Made by a program: the position numbers and the translations under genes
Shown: positions 25,801 to 34,709 of the stretch, one piece after another
Numbering within the stretch: the first letter of the stretch is position 1
Layout: every line of letters begins with the position of its first letter
From: JBGLNL01 sp046484125
GTDB taxonomy: Bacteria > Chloroflexota > Dehalococcoidia > SZUA-161 > SpSt-899
Assembly (NCBI GenBank): GCA_046484125.1
Contig: JAWOBX010000135.1
Location: forward strand, 1-56,615
Direction of reading: 5' to 3'
Length of the DNA: 56,615 nucleotides
The notes under the pieces: model-generated
Told to the model about the DNA's origin: nothing
Databases searched by the model: none
The model's input: the letters and a program-made list of their open reading frames with translations, nothing else

Positions 25801-26066
25801 AACTGAAGGAAATCATCTTGACATAATGACAAGCCGATCCTCTCCGATGTTTCCCGGGCCACGGCTTCTGAACCGGCGGCCAGTCGGAGGTATTTGATTA
25901 TGGAATCGAAAATCTCCCCAGCGGCCTTGCGTGAAAAGGTGAGCGCTATGATACGCTCCGGCTTGATTCCGCCGGCAAGCAGCTTGATGTAACGATGGGC
26001 AAGCTGGAAGGTTTTCCCGGATCCGGCGGAGGCGGAAATCGCTTGATGGCTGATCATGTTCTCCAT
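22827..26066 (-). CDS. addA: AddA-like UvrD/Rep helicase-nuclease
   Basis: Processes double-strand DNA ends for recombination, together with AddB. Of 1079 residues, the N-terminus has Walker A ASAGSGKT (12-19) and the helicase segments TFSRKAAGEI, TFDDVQYLL, DEFQDTSDLQW, GDVKQAIYGWRGG, and later VMTVHQSKGLGFDIV and LYVALTRSR. The C-terminus carries a RecB-type nuclease: GDFDRAV, VIIDYKSRP and YRPQMTLYAQAL. All catalytic motifs seem kept. It lies 24 bp after addB. The helicase-nuclease architecture fits AddA; AdnB-like is an alternative. Confidence 0.92.
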   Translation of the reverse strand: MENMISHQAISASAGSGKTFQLAHRYIKLLAGGIKPERIIALTFSRKAAGEIFDSIIKYLRLAAGSEAVARETSERIGLSLCQDDFLQLLREVLESIHRLHISTIDSFTVGVIQSFPMELGVSSVFQVMENEGAQAITARQEVLGRIFNSRLVDRSAQSEFLEAFKQATYGQEEKGLVRNLDKFIGEYRSKYRILPDGDCWGNPDRIWPGGTPWLRSTDDVKSVAKELEALLKLDEIPEKVRRRWNTFLESVVGFGFNSPWTRDIEYLTEKMLDELEGLRQGNASIKIERAKCHLSAEESRLCLEILTHIMKTQLVSSLERTRGIYRVLDQYEQFYSDMRRLGKLTFDDVQYLLTSSNIHSGGMLLSRVPSEECRLYIDYRLDCKLDHWLLDEFQDTSDLQWEVLRNLVDEILQDQSGERSFFYVGDVKQAIYGWRGGNARLFGKVLDHYGDVIQRKPLSTSFRSSGPVVEAVNRIFSSLPDILPKGTISEWERIWQEHQSQEGFVPESGYVALIEPPCNGGSTKPAEEDRYHVASQLLKELNPVKRGLSTAILVRSNERGRRITNFLRQECPDMPVVHEGRAAIKDNPVVSLLLSLIQFAAHPGDTMAWRHLEMSPLYRILEEEGMNQQNLPLRLLREIQSDGFEAFFRRWGCRLDESTKLDDFGYQRLRNLVEAASIFDGGSEPDCNEFMHFIDNYTINEPATENTVRVMTVHQSKGLGFDIVILPDLQNNGITRSSEPGMVIARDSRTDQPLWALNMPRRLVCLGDPVLSSQLARIDEQYCFDELSVLYVALTRSRQGLYMITSYPGKSSTSTTQATLVKTQLCHDPGPTEGHVIPIGGEEFTGLYETGTRDWYASITPFSEPCPPAESPTMLIDHLTRPSRRALLRRVSPSEQVERIQNAGELFSESSYLSSETGKAIHELLRMVRWVDETDMESVYREWQLKSPAEEEFKQRVIEHLRQTLSSEEVLQALSRPEGDPDLWFERHFEVIIEDKWVTGDFDRAVIFRNDVGEPLRAVIIDYKSRPVDSASQLEQALRDYRPQMTLYAQALSHILNLDPLYISCQLIFTWNGVVRDI

Positions 26067-26090
26067 ATTACTGAAGGGATGAACCCCTGA

Positions 26091-28931
26091 TCATTTATTT
26101 TGCTCCATAAACTCGATAAACGAGTCCTGATCTATACATTCGGCCGGTTCGCCATGGAAAAGATGGCCGAATTCATCATTGGCGATTCTTGAGGCTGGCG
26201 GCCAGAATATCCTGTTGCGGACGCACTCTACAATCCCTTCGGCGCAGGATTTGGCCGATTGGAACAGGTCGTCCGAGAACCCGTCCCATATGCTGATCCC
26301 GGTATCGGTGGTTGCCCTGGGAATATGAAAATAGCCGAGCTGAATGCTATCGGGTGCCTGCATTATGTGCGGGAGGAGGATGAGATACAGCGGTAATTGC
26401 AGGTCGATCCATCTCCTTTCTTTTCCGTTAACGGAGATACGTGCGAAATCAGGGGTATCCGCTGAATCGGGAGCGAGATGCAGCTTTTCAGGGGCATTCA
26501 CTGTCTCGGAAGTCTTATAATCCAATATCCTTATCCGTCCGGTACTCTCGTGCCGGTCAATGCGGTCGATCCTGCCGGTCACCGCGGTTCCGTTCAATCG
26601 CGCCGTAATACGCTTCTCAAATCCGATGACGCGCCATCCCTCCTGAGCCATCCGGGCGTGAACATGAGCAACCGCGGCGAGTCTTTGTGTGGCTGAGTGA
26701 AGCTGTACCTCCACCTGGAGCGGGGGCGATTTCCCGAAACGGGCATGGATCAGGTTCTCAGCCTCGGACCGGAGGAATCGGGCCAATTCGGTCTCGTTTT
26801 CGCAATCTCGCACCCGGTCGTTTTGTGCCATTCTATGCAGGGTTTCATGGATAAGGGCCCCGAAATCGGCGGGATCGAGCTCCCCTTTCCGGTCGTCCAG
26901 TCTCTCCATACCGAGTACGTGTTTCAGGTAGAAGCGGAAGGGGCATGCCAGGTAATCCCTGAATGATGTTACATGAAGTTTTTCAGGGCCTTCCTGCCGG
27001 TGGGTGGTATCCGGGGGAGGGGTGGGGTTAAGCTTGAAAGTGATCGTGGCGGGATGGTTGTCGCGACTCTCCGCCGGTTCTTTGAAGAGGTGCCCGGCAC
27101 GCTCGGGCAATTCCTCGTCAGAGCATCGAAGCAGGAGTCGGGAAGGTTTGAGCGGGTCACCGGTGGCGCCTGTTTTACCGGAGATGAAGCAGGCGCGCCC
27201 CTCTCCACGTCGCGATTCGATCATTTGACGCATCATAAACGCGTCGGTGGCCAGGCGGACCTCGTCGTGCCTGAGGCCGAGTTGTTTCTTCAGCGAGTCG
27301 GGTAGAAAGATGTCGCTCTGGCGGCTTTTGGGTATTGTACCCTCATTCATTCCGGTGACTACCAGGAAGGGGGCGTCGTTCCATGGCAGCTCGAGCCAGT
27401 CCTCGAGGTCTACACCGGCACTCTGCCGTTCAGGGTAATAACGCTCTCCTTTCAGTCTGTACAGCAACAGGCCGGGCGCGTGCCTGTTTTCGATTCCGGT
27501 AAAGTTGAGCGAACAACGCCTCAGTTCCTCAAGCGCGGTATTGAGGGATTCCGCCACCATGGTAAATTCATGATCTTCCCGGCTGCCGGGGTTCAGTGTT
27601 CGGCCCTGGTAAACGCTCCGCAGGAATGATCTGAGAGCGCTGTCGAGTTCGCCTTTCAGGAAGCCTTCTATATGCCGCCTGATAAAGGAGAACGCTTCGG
27701 CAAGTGCCGGGAATGACTCTTTTTGATCAGGCTGACTGAGCTGGAGGGTGATATCGTGGAAGTCCATGGGAAGATGCTGATTCTGGAAAAGGTCCAGCTC
27801 GGTTAAGATTCGGATCGTTGGCAGCGAATATTGCTGATCAAGGAATGCGAGGATATCAGAATGGCGAATCAGTCTGCTGAAAGCATGGTAAGTTCCCTCA
27901 TTGATCAGCGCGTTAAAGGCCTCCAGGAGCCTGTACAGCGGGTGTTCTCGCTGTGTTTTTCCGGCCGGATTGAAAGAGGGCAGGCCGCTATCCTCCAGGT
28001 CGGCTTGGAGATATGAGCCCGCCGTACTGTCGGGAATTCCGATGGCTATATCTCCCGGACCGAAGCGCTCCCTTTCGAGGTAGATCTGTTCCAGGGCTTT
28101 CTGACTCTGTGAGGCCGGAGACCCGGCCAGAATTATATTTGATGCGGGGTCCGGTACCTCAATCGGGGTCCTCCGCCATTTCTCTACCACAGGCCTGCCC
28201 CATTCATCGAATTGATCGGCGAGATACTCCGGCGCGTGTATGAGTATTTCGATCGGTATATGGGGCGACAGTATCTCAAGCGCGGTGATCATAAGCTGTG
28301 ACGGGTCGGATACCGAGGCTGTTATTATTCTCTCAATCGAGCCGCCCAGTCGAGGGTTACGGGATTGCTCGATCTTATGCCTGACCGGGTCCATGCGTCC
28401 GTTACGTTCAAGGGATTCCAGGTATGCTGATTCGAGCCTGGCAAGGTCATGCCAGCGTTCCGGTTCCTCCAGCTCACTGCCGGATTTACTGATGATATCC
28501 GAGAGGCTGTATCCCCCGTCCGCCAGTTCATCTCTGAGGCTCTCAATAGTACCGGCGAAATGCGTCGCCCATGAGAAGTCCTGGTGGGGTTGATGGGTGG
28601 GGAAGAGTCCGGGGTATTGTCTGAGATCGATTTCGAGTAATAAGCCTGCCCATGCAGCGATCACCTCGATCGGGTTGGCGACAGTAATGGCGGGATCGGG
28701 CTGGAAGAAATAGGCCGGAGTCACCACGCGAGGCGAAAGCAGAGCTGTCTTACGGGCGGAACATTTTATGGCGAGCGTTTCCCTCAGCCGTCGTCCTGAC
28801 TGCCTCGTAGGTACAACGATCAGGTATTTATCGAGATCGACCGGGCCGCGTTGTTCAGAGGGTAACAGGAACTCACAGACCTTTTCGGTCAGCGGTGCTT
28901 CCCATCCGAGGAAATGGCGTTTAACAGGCAT
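26091..28931 (-). CDS. addB: AddB-like helicase-like/PD-(D/E)XK nuclease
   Basis: Partner of AddA in end resection. The 946-residue protein begins with a degenerate helicase-like part (VVPTRQSGRRLRETL in place of a clear Walker A) and ends with a RecB-family nuclease domain: CPFRFYLKHVLGMERL, FGALIHETLH, GRIDRIDR, IRILDYKTSE and DLQLPLYLI. The CxxCxxxxxC iron-sulfur staple found at the end of many AddB proteins is not visible, so this may be a cluster-free form. Its ribosome binding site is weak. It starts 63 bp after the ADP-ribosylglycohydrolase gene. Confidence 0.87.
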   Translation of the reverse strand: MPVKRHFLGWEAPLTEKVCEFLLPSEQRGPVDLDKYLIVVPTRQSGRRLRETLAIKCSARKTALLSPRVVTPAYFFQPDPAITVANPIEVIAAWAGLLLEIDLRQYPGLFPTHQPHQDFSWATHFAGTIESLRDELADGGYSLSDIISKSGSELEEPERWHDLARLESAYLESLERNGRMDPVRHKIEQSRNPRLGGSIERIITASVSDPSQLMITALEILSPHIPIEILIHAPEYLADQFDEWGRPVVEKWRRTPIEVPDPASNIILAGSPASQSQKALEQIYLERERFGPGDIAIGIPDSTAGSYLQADLEDSGLPSFNPAGKTQREHPLYRLLEAFNALINEGTYHAFSRLIRHSDILAFLDQQYSLPTIRILTELDLFQNQHLPMDFHDITLQLSQPDQKESFPALAEAFSFIRRHIEGFLKGELDSALRSFLRSVYQGRTLNPGSREDHEFTMVAESLNTALEELRRCSLNFTGIENRHAPGLLLYRLKGERYYPERQSAGVDLEDWLELPWNDAPFLVVTGMNEGTIPKSRQSDIFLPDSLKKQLGLRHDEVRLATDAFMMRQMIESRRGEGRACFISGKTGATGDPLKPSRLLLRCSDEELPERAGHLFKEPAESRDNHPATITFKLNPTPPPDTTHRQEGPEKLHVTSFRDYLACPFRFYLKHVLGMERLDDRKGELDPADFGALIHETLHRMAQNDRVRDCENETELARFLRSEAENLIHARFGKSPPLQVEVQLHSATQRLAAVAHVHARMAQEGWRVIGFEKRITARLNGTAVTGRIDRIDRHESTGRIRILDYKTSETVNAPEKLHLAPDSADTPDFARISVNGKERRWIDLQLPLYLILLPHIMQAPDSIQLGYFHIPRATTDTGISIWDGFSDDLFQSAKSCAEGIVECVRNRIFWPPASRIANDEFGHLFHGEPAECIDQDSFIEFMEQNK

Positions 28932-28994
28932 GGTTGGTCTATTTGTTCAAGAGGTTACTGGGGTGATATGGAACCTCCGTGGTGTCTACCCTGA

Positions 28995-29930
28995 TTAAAA
29001 CTCACGAAATTTGACCTTCCATAACTCCTCCGCCAGGGGTTCGATGTAAAACCTGTTCTCCAGTTTGTACCGCCAGTTGTAAGGAATCGCGTCAAGACCG
29101 AGACGAGCTCCGGAGATTGCTCCCGTCATTGCCCCGATTGTATCGGTATCCCCACCAAGTCCTATAGCGTAAAGGACCGCCTCCTCAAATGAATCAGGGA
29201 AACACAGAAAGCCGAATATCGATGCGGGGACAGCGGTAAACGCCTCAATCCCGTTGCCAAGCTCGGCTATCACTCTCTTCTTATCCGGCTGGTGAAGCAG
29301 TGAAGACATTTTTTTGAGTTTCTCGTGGTAAACTTCCTCACTGACAGAATCTATGAGTTTGGCAAGGAAGTCTTCGCGATCTAAAGCTACCGCCGGCTCT
29401 GAAGAAGTGGCCATTGATACCGCGTAAGCCTGGAGTGCAGCTCCCTCTTTGCCGAGTGTGTGCGCGTGTGTGATCTGGCTCGACTGGCAGGCTACATCCT
29501 TTAGTTTCTCGGGTTTGTCATGATAGAGCAGGCCGACGGGGGCTACGCGCATCGCTGAACCGTTGCCGTATGAACCGCCCGAATATAGCATCTCAGATGC
29601 CCGGTTCCACGCTTCTCCCGACTCAATCAGGGCGAAAACGCGGGGCGGACCGGGTCCGTAGCCACGGAACGGCTCGCGGTTGAAGTTGTAAATGAAGCGT
29701 GATGCCATATGCTCTCCATCAAAGCCTTCGCAGGCTATCAGGGACTCGGCCACCCCGATCATCATGTGCGTATCATCAGTGTACCTTAGTACGTTTCGTT
29801 TCTCGGCAACCTCCATAACCTGCTCTGTTGTGAAATTACTCATGCCCTCAAAGCCGGCTCCGACACTGTCGCCGGTAGCCGTTCCCGCCATCGAGCCTTT
29901 AAATTTGGAAAGGAGGAGCTCTCTATCCAT
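28995..29930 (-). CDS. ADP-ribosylglycohydrolase family protein
   Basis: A 311-residue DraG/ARH-type hydrolase that removes ADP-ribose from proteins or small molecules. The two acidic magnesium-binding motifs are clear: RYTDDTHMMIG in the first third and GLGGDTDTIGAMTGAI near the C-terminus, with GSYGNGSAMRVAP and ITHAHTLG between. No DraT-like transferase is nearby, so the target is unknown. There is no ribosome binding site; a perfect -10 box lies 7 bp before the ATG, so the transcript may be leaderless. Confidence 0.9.
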   Translation of the reverse strand: MDRELLLSKFKGSMAGTATGDSVGAGFEGMSNFTTEQVMEVAEKRNVLRYTDDTHMMIGVAESLIACEGFDGEHMASRFIYNFNREPFRGYGPGPPRVFALIESGEAWNRASEMLYSGGSYGNGSAMRVAPVGLLYHDKPEKLKDVACQSSQITHAHTLGKEGAALQAYAVSMATSSEPAVALDREDFLAKLIDSVSEEVYHEKLKKMSSLLHQPDKKRVIAELGNGIEAFTAVPASIFGFLCFPDSFEEAVLYAIGLGGDTDTIGAMTGAISGARLGLDAIPYNWRYKLENRFYIEPLAEELWKVKFREF

Positions 29931-29937
29931 CGGTTGG

Positions 29938-29943
29938 ATTATA
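29938..29943 (-). promoter_or_regulatory. -10 box placed for a leaderless transcript
   Basis: On the minus strand TATAAT sits 7 bp upstream of the ATG of the ADP-ribosylglycohydrolase gene. Transcription starting at the usual distance would begin at or next to the start codon. No convincing -35 was found. Confidence 0.4.
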
Positions 29944-30055
29944 ACATCAGGTACCGGATGACTGCCAGTTCGGGGGATGAAGAGGAATTACGAAAACCGG
30001 TCTAATCGGTATGGCGATCCGGTTAGATCATGTTTATTACCAGGTCGTCAAGTAC

Positions 30056-31144
30056 TCAGCTTCGCTGTAAAGCCCTTTCTATCTCCCCGGTCCATTCGGG
30101 TGACTTTCTGGCGAATGCCCGCACAAGTCCAAAGCAACCGGTGAGCATCATGTCGCCATATGGCGCGGCAAAGTATGGATTGAGTTTTGAGTGGTTCATC
30201 AATCCTCTCTGTGGTCCGGTGACGGCGATAAACGGGAAGTCATCGCTGCTTTCCATTACCAGACAGCCGTGCCCCTCATCCTCATAGACCTCTTTGCCGG
30301 TGAGTTCACCGCTGACCAGCCTCGTGACCATGTTATCTATTCTGTCAATATTGAGCAGCCTGGTATGATGTTCAAAGAGACCGCATATGGAATCTCCCTT
30401 GAGGTGAAAAGCGAGTGTGTGAAAGTTGCCAGCGTTCACTATCAACCTGTGGGAATGGCCGGCAACCACGGGATCCTCGAGAGCGCCGATGGCGGCAGCT
30501 ATGGGGGTATCCATTACCAGGAGGGGGATATCCCTTTCGAGGCTCTCGGCCACGGCTTTCATCCGGGTGAGATGGGGCGGGATTTCGCCTTTTAAGTAGG
30601 CAAAATCGAAAAGGCTTCTCCGGAGTTTCACCGTTTCCTCGAGGTGCTGGAATCGGAATACTCTGTCGCTCACCCCTGGTGGCGCGGCGCCATGATCGAG
30701 CACGGCAATCGTCAGGGCATCGATGCGTGGGTCAACATCGAAAGCACGCAAGGCTTTCTCGAAAGCCTCCATATTGAGGTCTCCTGTTCTGATAGTTTCC
30801 AGATCGTTTCCCAGGGGCTTCCGGTCCTCGGTAATTATCTGGACCCCCATTTTCCGGACCTGTTCGGGGTCATCATCAAATGTCGCTGACGCCTCCGGTG
30901 TGGCGAAGGCCTGAAATCCGGCCTGTATATGAGCGCGCAGGGCCTTCTTAGAGGGGCCACCTCCCATATTGGTGCCGGTAAAGAAAACAGGCCGTCCGGC
31001 CTGAGTCGCTTTTCTGATAGCCACAGCAAGGTTGTAGGTTGGTGACGGCATTATCATCTTGACGCAGTTTTCGATAGTTTGAGACGTATCAAAAAGGAGT
31101 ATATCCTGCGTCAATCCACCTATGTCTATTGCCAGAATACGCAC
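30056..31144 (-). CDS. DUF1786 family protein, ASKHA-like fold
   Basis: The 362-residue protein starts RILAIDIGGLTQDILLFD, a phosphate-loop pattern of sugar kinase/actin-like proteins, and continues with GRPVFFTGTNMGGGP, IAVLDHGAAPPGVSDRVFRF, MDTPIAAAIGAL, LIVNAGNFHTLAFHL and ITEDR segments known from DUF1786. No function is established for the family; GTG at 31144 with GGAGAT upstream is the start. It lies 14 bp after serS and probably belongs to the greA-lysS-serS operon. ATP binding is plausible from the N-terminal motif only. Confidence 0.82.
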   Translation of the reverse strand: MRILAIDIGGLTQDILLFDTSQTIENCVKMIMPSPTYNLAVAIRKATQAGRPVFFTGTNMGGGPSKKALRAHIQAGFQAFATPEASATFDDDPEQVRKMGVQIITEDRKPLGNDLETIRTGDLNMEAFEKALRAFDVDPRIDALTIAVLDHGAAPPGVSDRVFRFQHLEETVKLRRSLFDFAYLKGEIPPHLTRMKAVAESLERDIPLLVMDTPIAAAIGALEDPVVAGHSHRLIVNAGNFHTLAFHLKGDSICGLFEHHTRLLNIDRIDNMVTRLVSGELTGKEVYEDEGHGCLVMESSDDFPFIAVTGPQRGLMNHSKLNPYFAAPYGDMMLTGCFGLVRAFARKSPEWTGEIERALQRS

Positions 31145-31158
31145 TTAATGATCTCCAT

Positions 31159-32418
31159 TCAGGTGATCACGTCCATCCCCATGTATTCACGCAATACTTC
31201 CGGCACAACGATGCTGCCATCCGCCTGCTGATAGTTTTCCATTACGGCTATGAGTACACGCGGAAGCGCAAGTCCCGAGCCGTTAAGTGTATGCAGGAAA
31301 CGGGGTTTGGCGGCTGTGTCGGGCCTGTAACGGGCATTAACTCGACGCGCCTGGAAATCCAGGCAGTTGGAACACGAGCTGACCTCAAGCCATTCTTCGC
31401 AACCCTGAGCCCAGACCTCGATATCATAGGATTTCGAAGAGGCGAATCCGAGATCGCCTGTGCACAATTGCAACACACGGTATGGCAGTCCCAGCTTTCG
31501 AGCTACTGTTTCGGCGTTATCAACCATCTTTTCCAGTTCGTCATTGGATTGTTCCGGTTCACAGAACTTGTAAAGCTCGACTTTATCAAACTGGTGCCCG
31601 CGTTTAATACCCCTGACATCTTTCCCGGCTGACATCTTCTCGCGGCGAAAACATGGGGTGTGGGCCACGTGATAGATTGGTACAATTCCCGGCTCCACTA
31701 TCTCGTCGCGGTACAGATTGGTCAGAGGGACCTCCGCTGTGGGTATGAACCAGAAGTCCTCCTCGGCGTCGTGATAAAGATGCTCGGCGAATTTGGGCAG
31801 GTTGCCGGATCCTGTGGCGCATTCCTGCCTGACCATAAAGGGAGGGTAGGTCTCGATATATCCGTGCTCCCTTACGTGAAGATCGAGCATAAAGTCGATC
31901 AAGGCCCTCTGCAGGCGCGCTCCGGCTCCTTTGAGGATATAAAACCTGGTGCCAGCGAGTTTGACTCCGCGCTCAAAGTCAATGATTCCCAGCGCCTCCC
32001 CCAGTTCCCAGTGGGGCTTTGGATCGAAGCCGAATCGCGGCGACTCCCCCCAGGTCCGCTCCACCACATTGCCGCTTTCATCCTCCCCGAGCGGGACGCT
32101 ATCCTGAGGTATATTGGGTATACGGAGGAGCTGATCGTTAATCCGCTCGGACAGCTTTGCCGCTTCCCTTTCCAGTTTCCTGATTCTATCTCCCACCTCG
32201 CGCATTTCCTCTATCATTCCAGGGGGCTTTTCCTTCATCTTACCGATCTCTTTGCTTGCCCTGTTCCGGTGTTCCCTGAGCGATTCGATCTCCTGGGTGA
32301 GTTTGCGGTACGCCATGTCCATCTCCAGTAATTCATCGATGGGTGCCGTATCATGACGTTTGGCCAGGGCTTCCTTGACTATCTCCGGGTTTTGCCTGAT
32401 AAACTGGATGGCAAGCAT
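31159..32418 (-). CDS. serS: Seryl-tRNA synthetase
   Basis: Class II synthetase that charges tRNA-Ser and tRNA-Sec. The 419-residue protein has the N-terminal coiled-coil arm (about residues 25-100, rich in Arg, Lys, Glu and Leu), then TGSGNLPKFAEHLY, the motif 2 region HTPCFRREKMSAGKDVRGIKRGHQFDKVEL, and motif 3 NGSGLALPRVLIAVMENYQ. ATG at 32418 has AAGGAG upstream. It follows lysS by 4 bp. Length is normal. Confidence 0.97.
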   Translation of the reverse strand: MLAIQFIRQNPEIVKEALAKRHDTAPIDELLEMDMAYRKLTQEIESLREHRNRASKEIGKMKEKPPGMIEEMREVGDRIRKLEREAAKLSERINDQLLRIPNIPQDSVPLGEDESGNVVERTWGESPRFGFDPKPHWELGEALGIIDFERGVKLAGTRFYILKGAGARLQRALIDFMLDLHVREHGYIETYPPFMVRQECATGSGNLPKFAEHLYHDAEEDFWFIPTAEVPLTNLYRDEIVEPGIVPIYHVAHTPCFRREKMSAGKDVRGIKRGHQFDKVELYKFCEPEQSNDELEKMVDNAETVARKLGLPYRVLQLCTGDLGFASSKSYDIEVWAQGCEEWLEVSSCSNCLDFQARRVNARYRPDTAAKPRFLHTLNGSGLALPRVLIAVMENYQQADGSIVVPEVLREYMGMDVIT

Positions 32419-32422
32419 AGAG

Positions 32423-33904
32423 TTACTCCTTGGACCTTAACTGTGGAAAGAGGATTACCTCCCTGATGGATCGCTGGCCTGTCATTATCATCACCAGGCG
32501 GTCGATCCCGACGCCGAGCCCTCCGGTTGGGGGCATGCCGTGCTCGAGCGCTGTCAGGAAATCGAGGTCGGTACGTTCCACTTCTTCATCTCCGAACTCG
32601 GTACGCGAACGTTCCTGTTCTTCGAATCGTTCTCTCTGGTCCTGAGGATCGTTGAGTTCCGAAAAGGCATTGGCTATCTCAATACCCCCGCAGAAGGCCT
32701 CGAAACGCTCCACCAGATGCTCCTGGCCTCCCTTGCGCTTGGCCAGGGGTGAGAGCTCCACAGGGTAGTCTATCAGGAAGGTTGGCTGAATCAGGTGTGG
32801 TTCAACCGTTTCTGAAAGCAGGTGATCGATCAGTTTGGCCCGGCTCATCGGTACATCGGGAGCCATTCCTGTTGCCCTCATTCTTGTCTCCAGCGATGCC
32901 GCGTCAGGGTATTCCTCGAAGTCGATTCCGCTTCGCTCCTTTATCGCTTCGCGGAGGGTGAGGCGTGGCCATGGTGGTGTGAGGTCGATGGCGGTATCAC
33001 CAAACGGGACCGTTGTCGTACCAAGAACCTCGAAAGCTACTGTGGATATCATTTGTTCCAGGTTCTCCATGACATCGTTGTAATCCGCGTATGCCTGGTA
33101 GCTTTCCAGCGTGGTGAATTCCGGGTTGTGCTTGATGGAGATGCCTTCGTTGCGAAATACCCGCCCGATCTCGAACACCTTCTCGAATCCGCCGATGATG
33201 AGTCTCTTGAGGTGGAGCTCGGTTGCGATGCGAAGAAATAGTTCTCTATCCAGTGCGTGGTGACGTGTGGTGAATGGCTTCGCCAGTGCCCCGGCGGCGA
33301 TGTGCTGGAGGACCGGTGTCTCCACTTCAATGAACCCCTGTGATTCGAGGAAGCGGCGAACGGCCGATATTATTCCGGAGCGTACAAGAAATATGTGACT
33401 GACCTCCTCATTCGAGATCAGGTCAAGATAACGCTGCCGGTAGCGTTTCTCAATATCGGTAAGCCCGTGCCATTTCTCGGGCAGCGGCTGCAATGATTTG
33501 GAGAGGAACTTGTAATCCGATACCTGCACGGTTATTTCGCCCGTACGTGTCCTGAACAATGTTCCTTCAACGCCTATAAAATCCCCGATATCCAGATTAT
33601 GAAGGAAATCATATCTTTCATCGCCGAGGGAATCCTTCTTGAAATATACCTGGATTCTGCCGGAACCGTCCCTGATATCCAGGAAGCTGGCCTTACCCAT
33701 CAGGCGTATTGCCTTGATGCGCCCGGCTACGCGTACTACCGGTGATTCCGAATTGTCGGACTCAGACTTCTCGAAGAGATCAACGGCTTCCCGGGCGGAA
33801 CAGGTTCGAGCGTATCCTGCGGGGTAAGGATTTATGCCGAGCTCTCTGATCCTTTGCAGTTTTTCCAGGCGGCTGCGGGTTTGCTCCTCTTTTCGCTCAG
33901 TCAC
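32423..33904 (-). CDS. lysS: Lysyl-tRNA synthetase, class II
   Basis: Charges tRNA-Lys. The 493-residue protein shows the N-terminal OB-fold anticodon-binding domain (VAGRIKAIRLMGKASFLDIRDGSGRIQVYF), motif 2 (FEIGRVFRNEGISIKHNPEFTTLE) and motif 3 (PPTGGLGVGIDRLVMIMTG). The start is GTG at 33904, five bases after the greA stop, with only a short AGGGG before it. It is in the greA-lysS-serS group. Confidence 0.97.
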   Translation of the reverse strand: MTERKEEQTRSRLEKLQRIRELGINPYPAGYARTCSAREAVDLFEKSESDNSESPVVRVAGRIKAIRLMGKASFLDIRDGSGRIQVYFKKDSLGDERYDFLHNLDIGDFIGVEGTLFRTRTGEITVQVSDYKFLSKSLQPLPEKWHGLTDIEKRYRQRYLDLISNEEVSHIFLVRSGIISAVRRFLESQGFIEVETPVLQHIAAGALAKPFTTRHHALDRELFLRIATELHLKRLIIGGFEKVFEIGRVFRNEGISIKHNPEFTTLESYQAYADYNDVMENLEQMISTVAFEVLGTTTVPFGDTAIDLTPPWPRLTLREAIKERSGIDFEEYPDAASLETRMRATGMAPDVPMSRAKLIDHLLSETVEPHLIQPTFLIDYPVELSPLAKRKGGQEHLVERFEAFCGGIEIANAFSELNDPQDQRERFEEQERSRTEFGDEEVERTDLDFLTALEHGMPPTGGLGVGIDRLVMIMTGQRSIREVILFPQLRSKE

Positions 33905-33909
33905 AACCC

Positions 33910-34386
33910 CTACTTTTTGGCAACGGACATTATTTTCAGCTTAATGGTTCCTTTGGGCACTTCGATTTGCACCTCATCTCCAACGTGCTTGCCAAGGAGC
34001 GCTTTCCCCACCGGAGATTCGTTGGAGATCTTTCCTTCGTCCGGATTACTCTCGGGACTTCCAACAATGGTGTATTTTATTTTCTCACCTGATTCGTTCT
34101 GAACAGTAACTTTGTAGCCGAACTTCACATATGTCGCCTTCGCTTTCTCCGTAGGCATGACTTCGGCGTCTTTGAGCATTCGCTCGAGCTCTATTATGCG
34201 GCTCTCTACGAACGCCTGCTCATTCTGGGCCTCTTCGTACTCGGCGCTGTCCGCGGTGTCTGCCCGCTCCTTGGCCCTCTGCAGCTTCTCGAGTACCTCC
34301 GGCCGCCTTTCGTTGCGAAGCTGTTCCAGTTCGGCCTCAAGCTTCTTGACTCCCTCAGACGTCAGCAGGACTTTGTCTTCAGACAT
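33910..34386 (-). CDS. greA: Transcription elongation factor GreA
   Basis: GreA enters the RNA polymerase secondary channel and stimulates cleavage of backtracked RNA. The 158-residue protein has the N-terminal coiled coil (SEGVKKLEAELEQLRNERRPEVLEKLQRAKE) with the acidic tip ADTADSAEYEEAQNEQ, and the C-terminal domain ending GKALLGKHVGDEVQIEVPKGTIKLKI. AAGGGG lies before the ATG. It leads the greA-lysS-serS operon. Confidence 0.97.
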   Translation of the reverse strand: MSEDKVLLTSEGVKKLEAELEQLRNERRPEVLEKLQRAKERADTADSAEYEEAQNEQAFVESRIIELERMLKDAEVMPTEKAKATYVKFGYKVTVQNESGEKIKYTIVGSPESNPDEGKISNESPVGKALLGKHVGDEVQIEVPKGTIKLKIMSVAKK

Positions 34387-34709
34387 AAAGATTCCCCTTT
34401 TATGTGAATTTCAGCAGGATATTGATCGAAGAAAAGAGCTTGGAACAAGTCCGGCATATAAAAAGTAGAGACACAAATACATAAGAAATCTCTGATCAAC
34501 TCCCCGCTATCCCCCAATCTCGGAGCAAATTTAAAGCCGGGAAAACGCCCCAGACCCCCGAAGTCACCGCTTGTTGAAGAGGTTCCTTAAGAAACCGGGA
34601 ACTACCCACACTCAGAACAGTAAGTATCCAAGTGAGGTCTATTATACACTGAATCCTCTGTTTTTGTGAAGGTGCCGTTTCCTCTCCCGGTGAAAAGAAA
34701 AGTGGTAAA
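34387..34709. other. Gene-free region between polA and greA
   Basis: The 323 bp contain a copy of the dispersed repeat (34481-34596) and otherwise no gene. The greA promoter must lie between about 34390 and 34480, but no candidate with both boxes at good spacing was found. Confidence 0.6.
34481..34596 (+). repeat. Dispersed palindromic repeat, copy B
   Basis: It has the same block order as the copy near 22161: CTGATCAACTCCCCGCTATC, then TTTAAAGCCGGG, then GAAGAGGTTCCTTAAG. Its left end AAGAAATCTCTGATCAAC is roughly the reverse complement of the right end GTTGAAGAGGTTCCTT, giving imperfect terminal inverted repeats. Confidence 0.65.
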
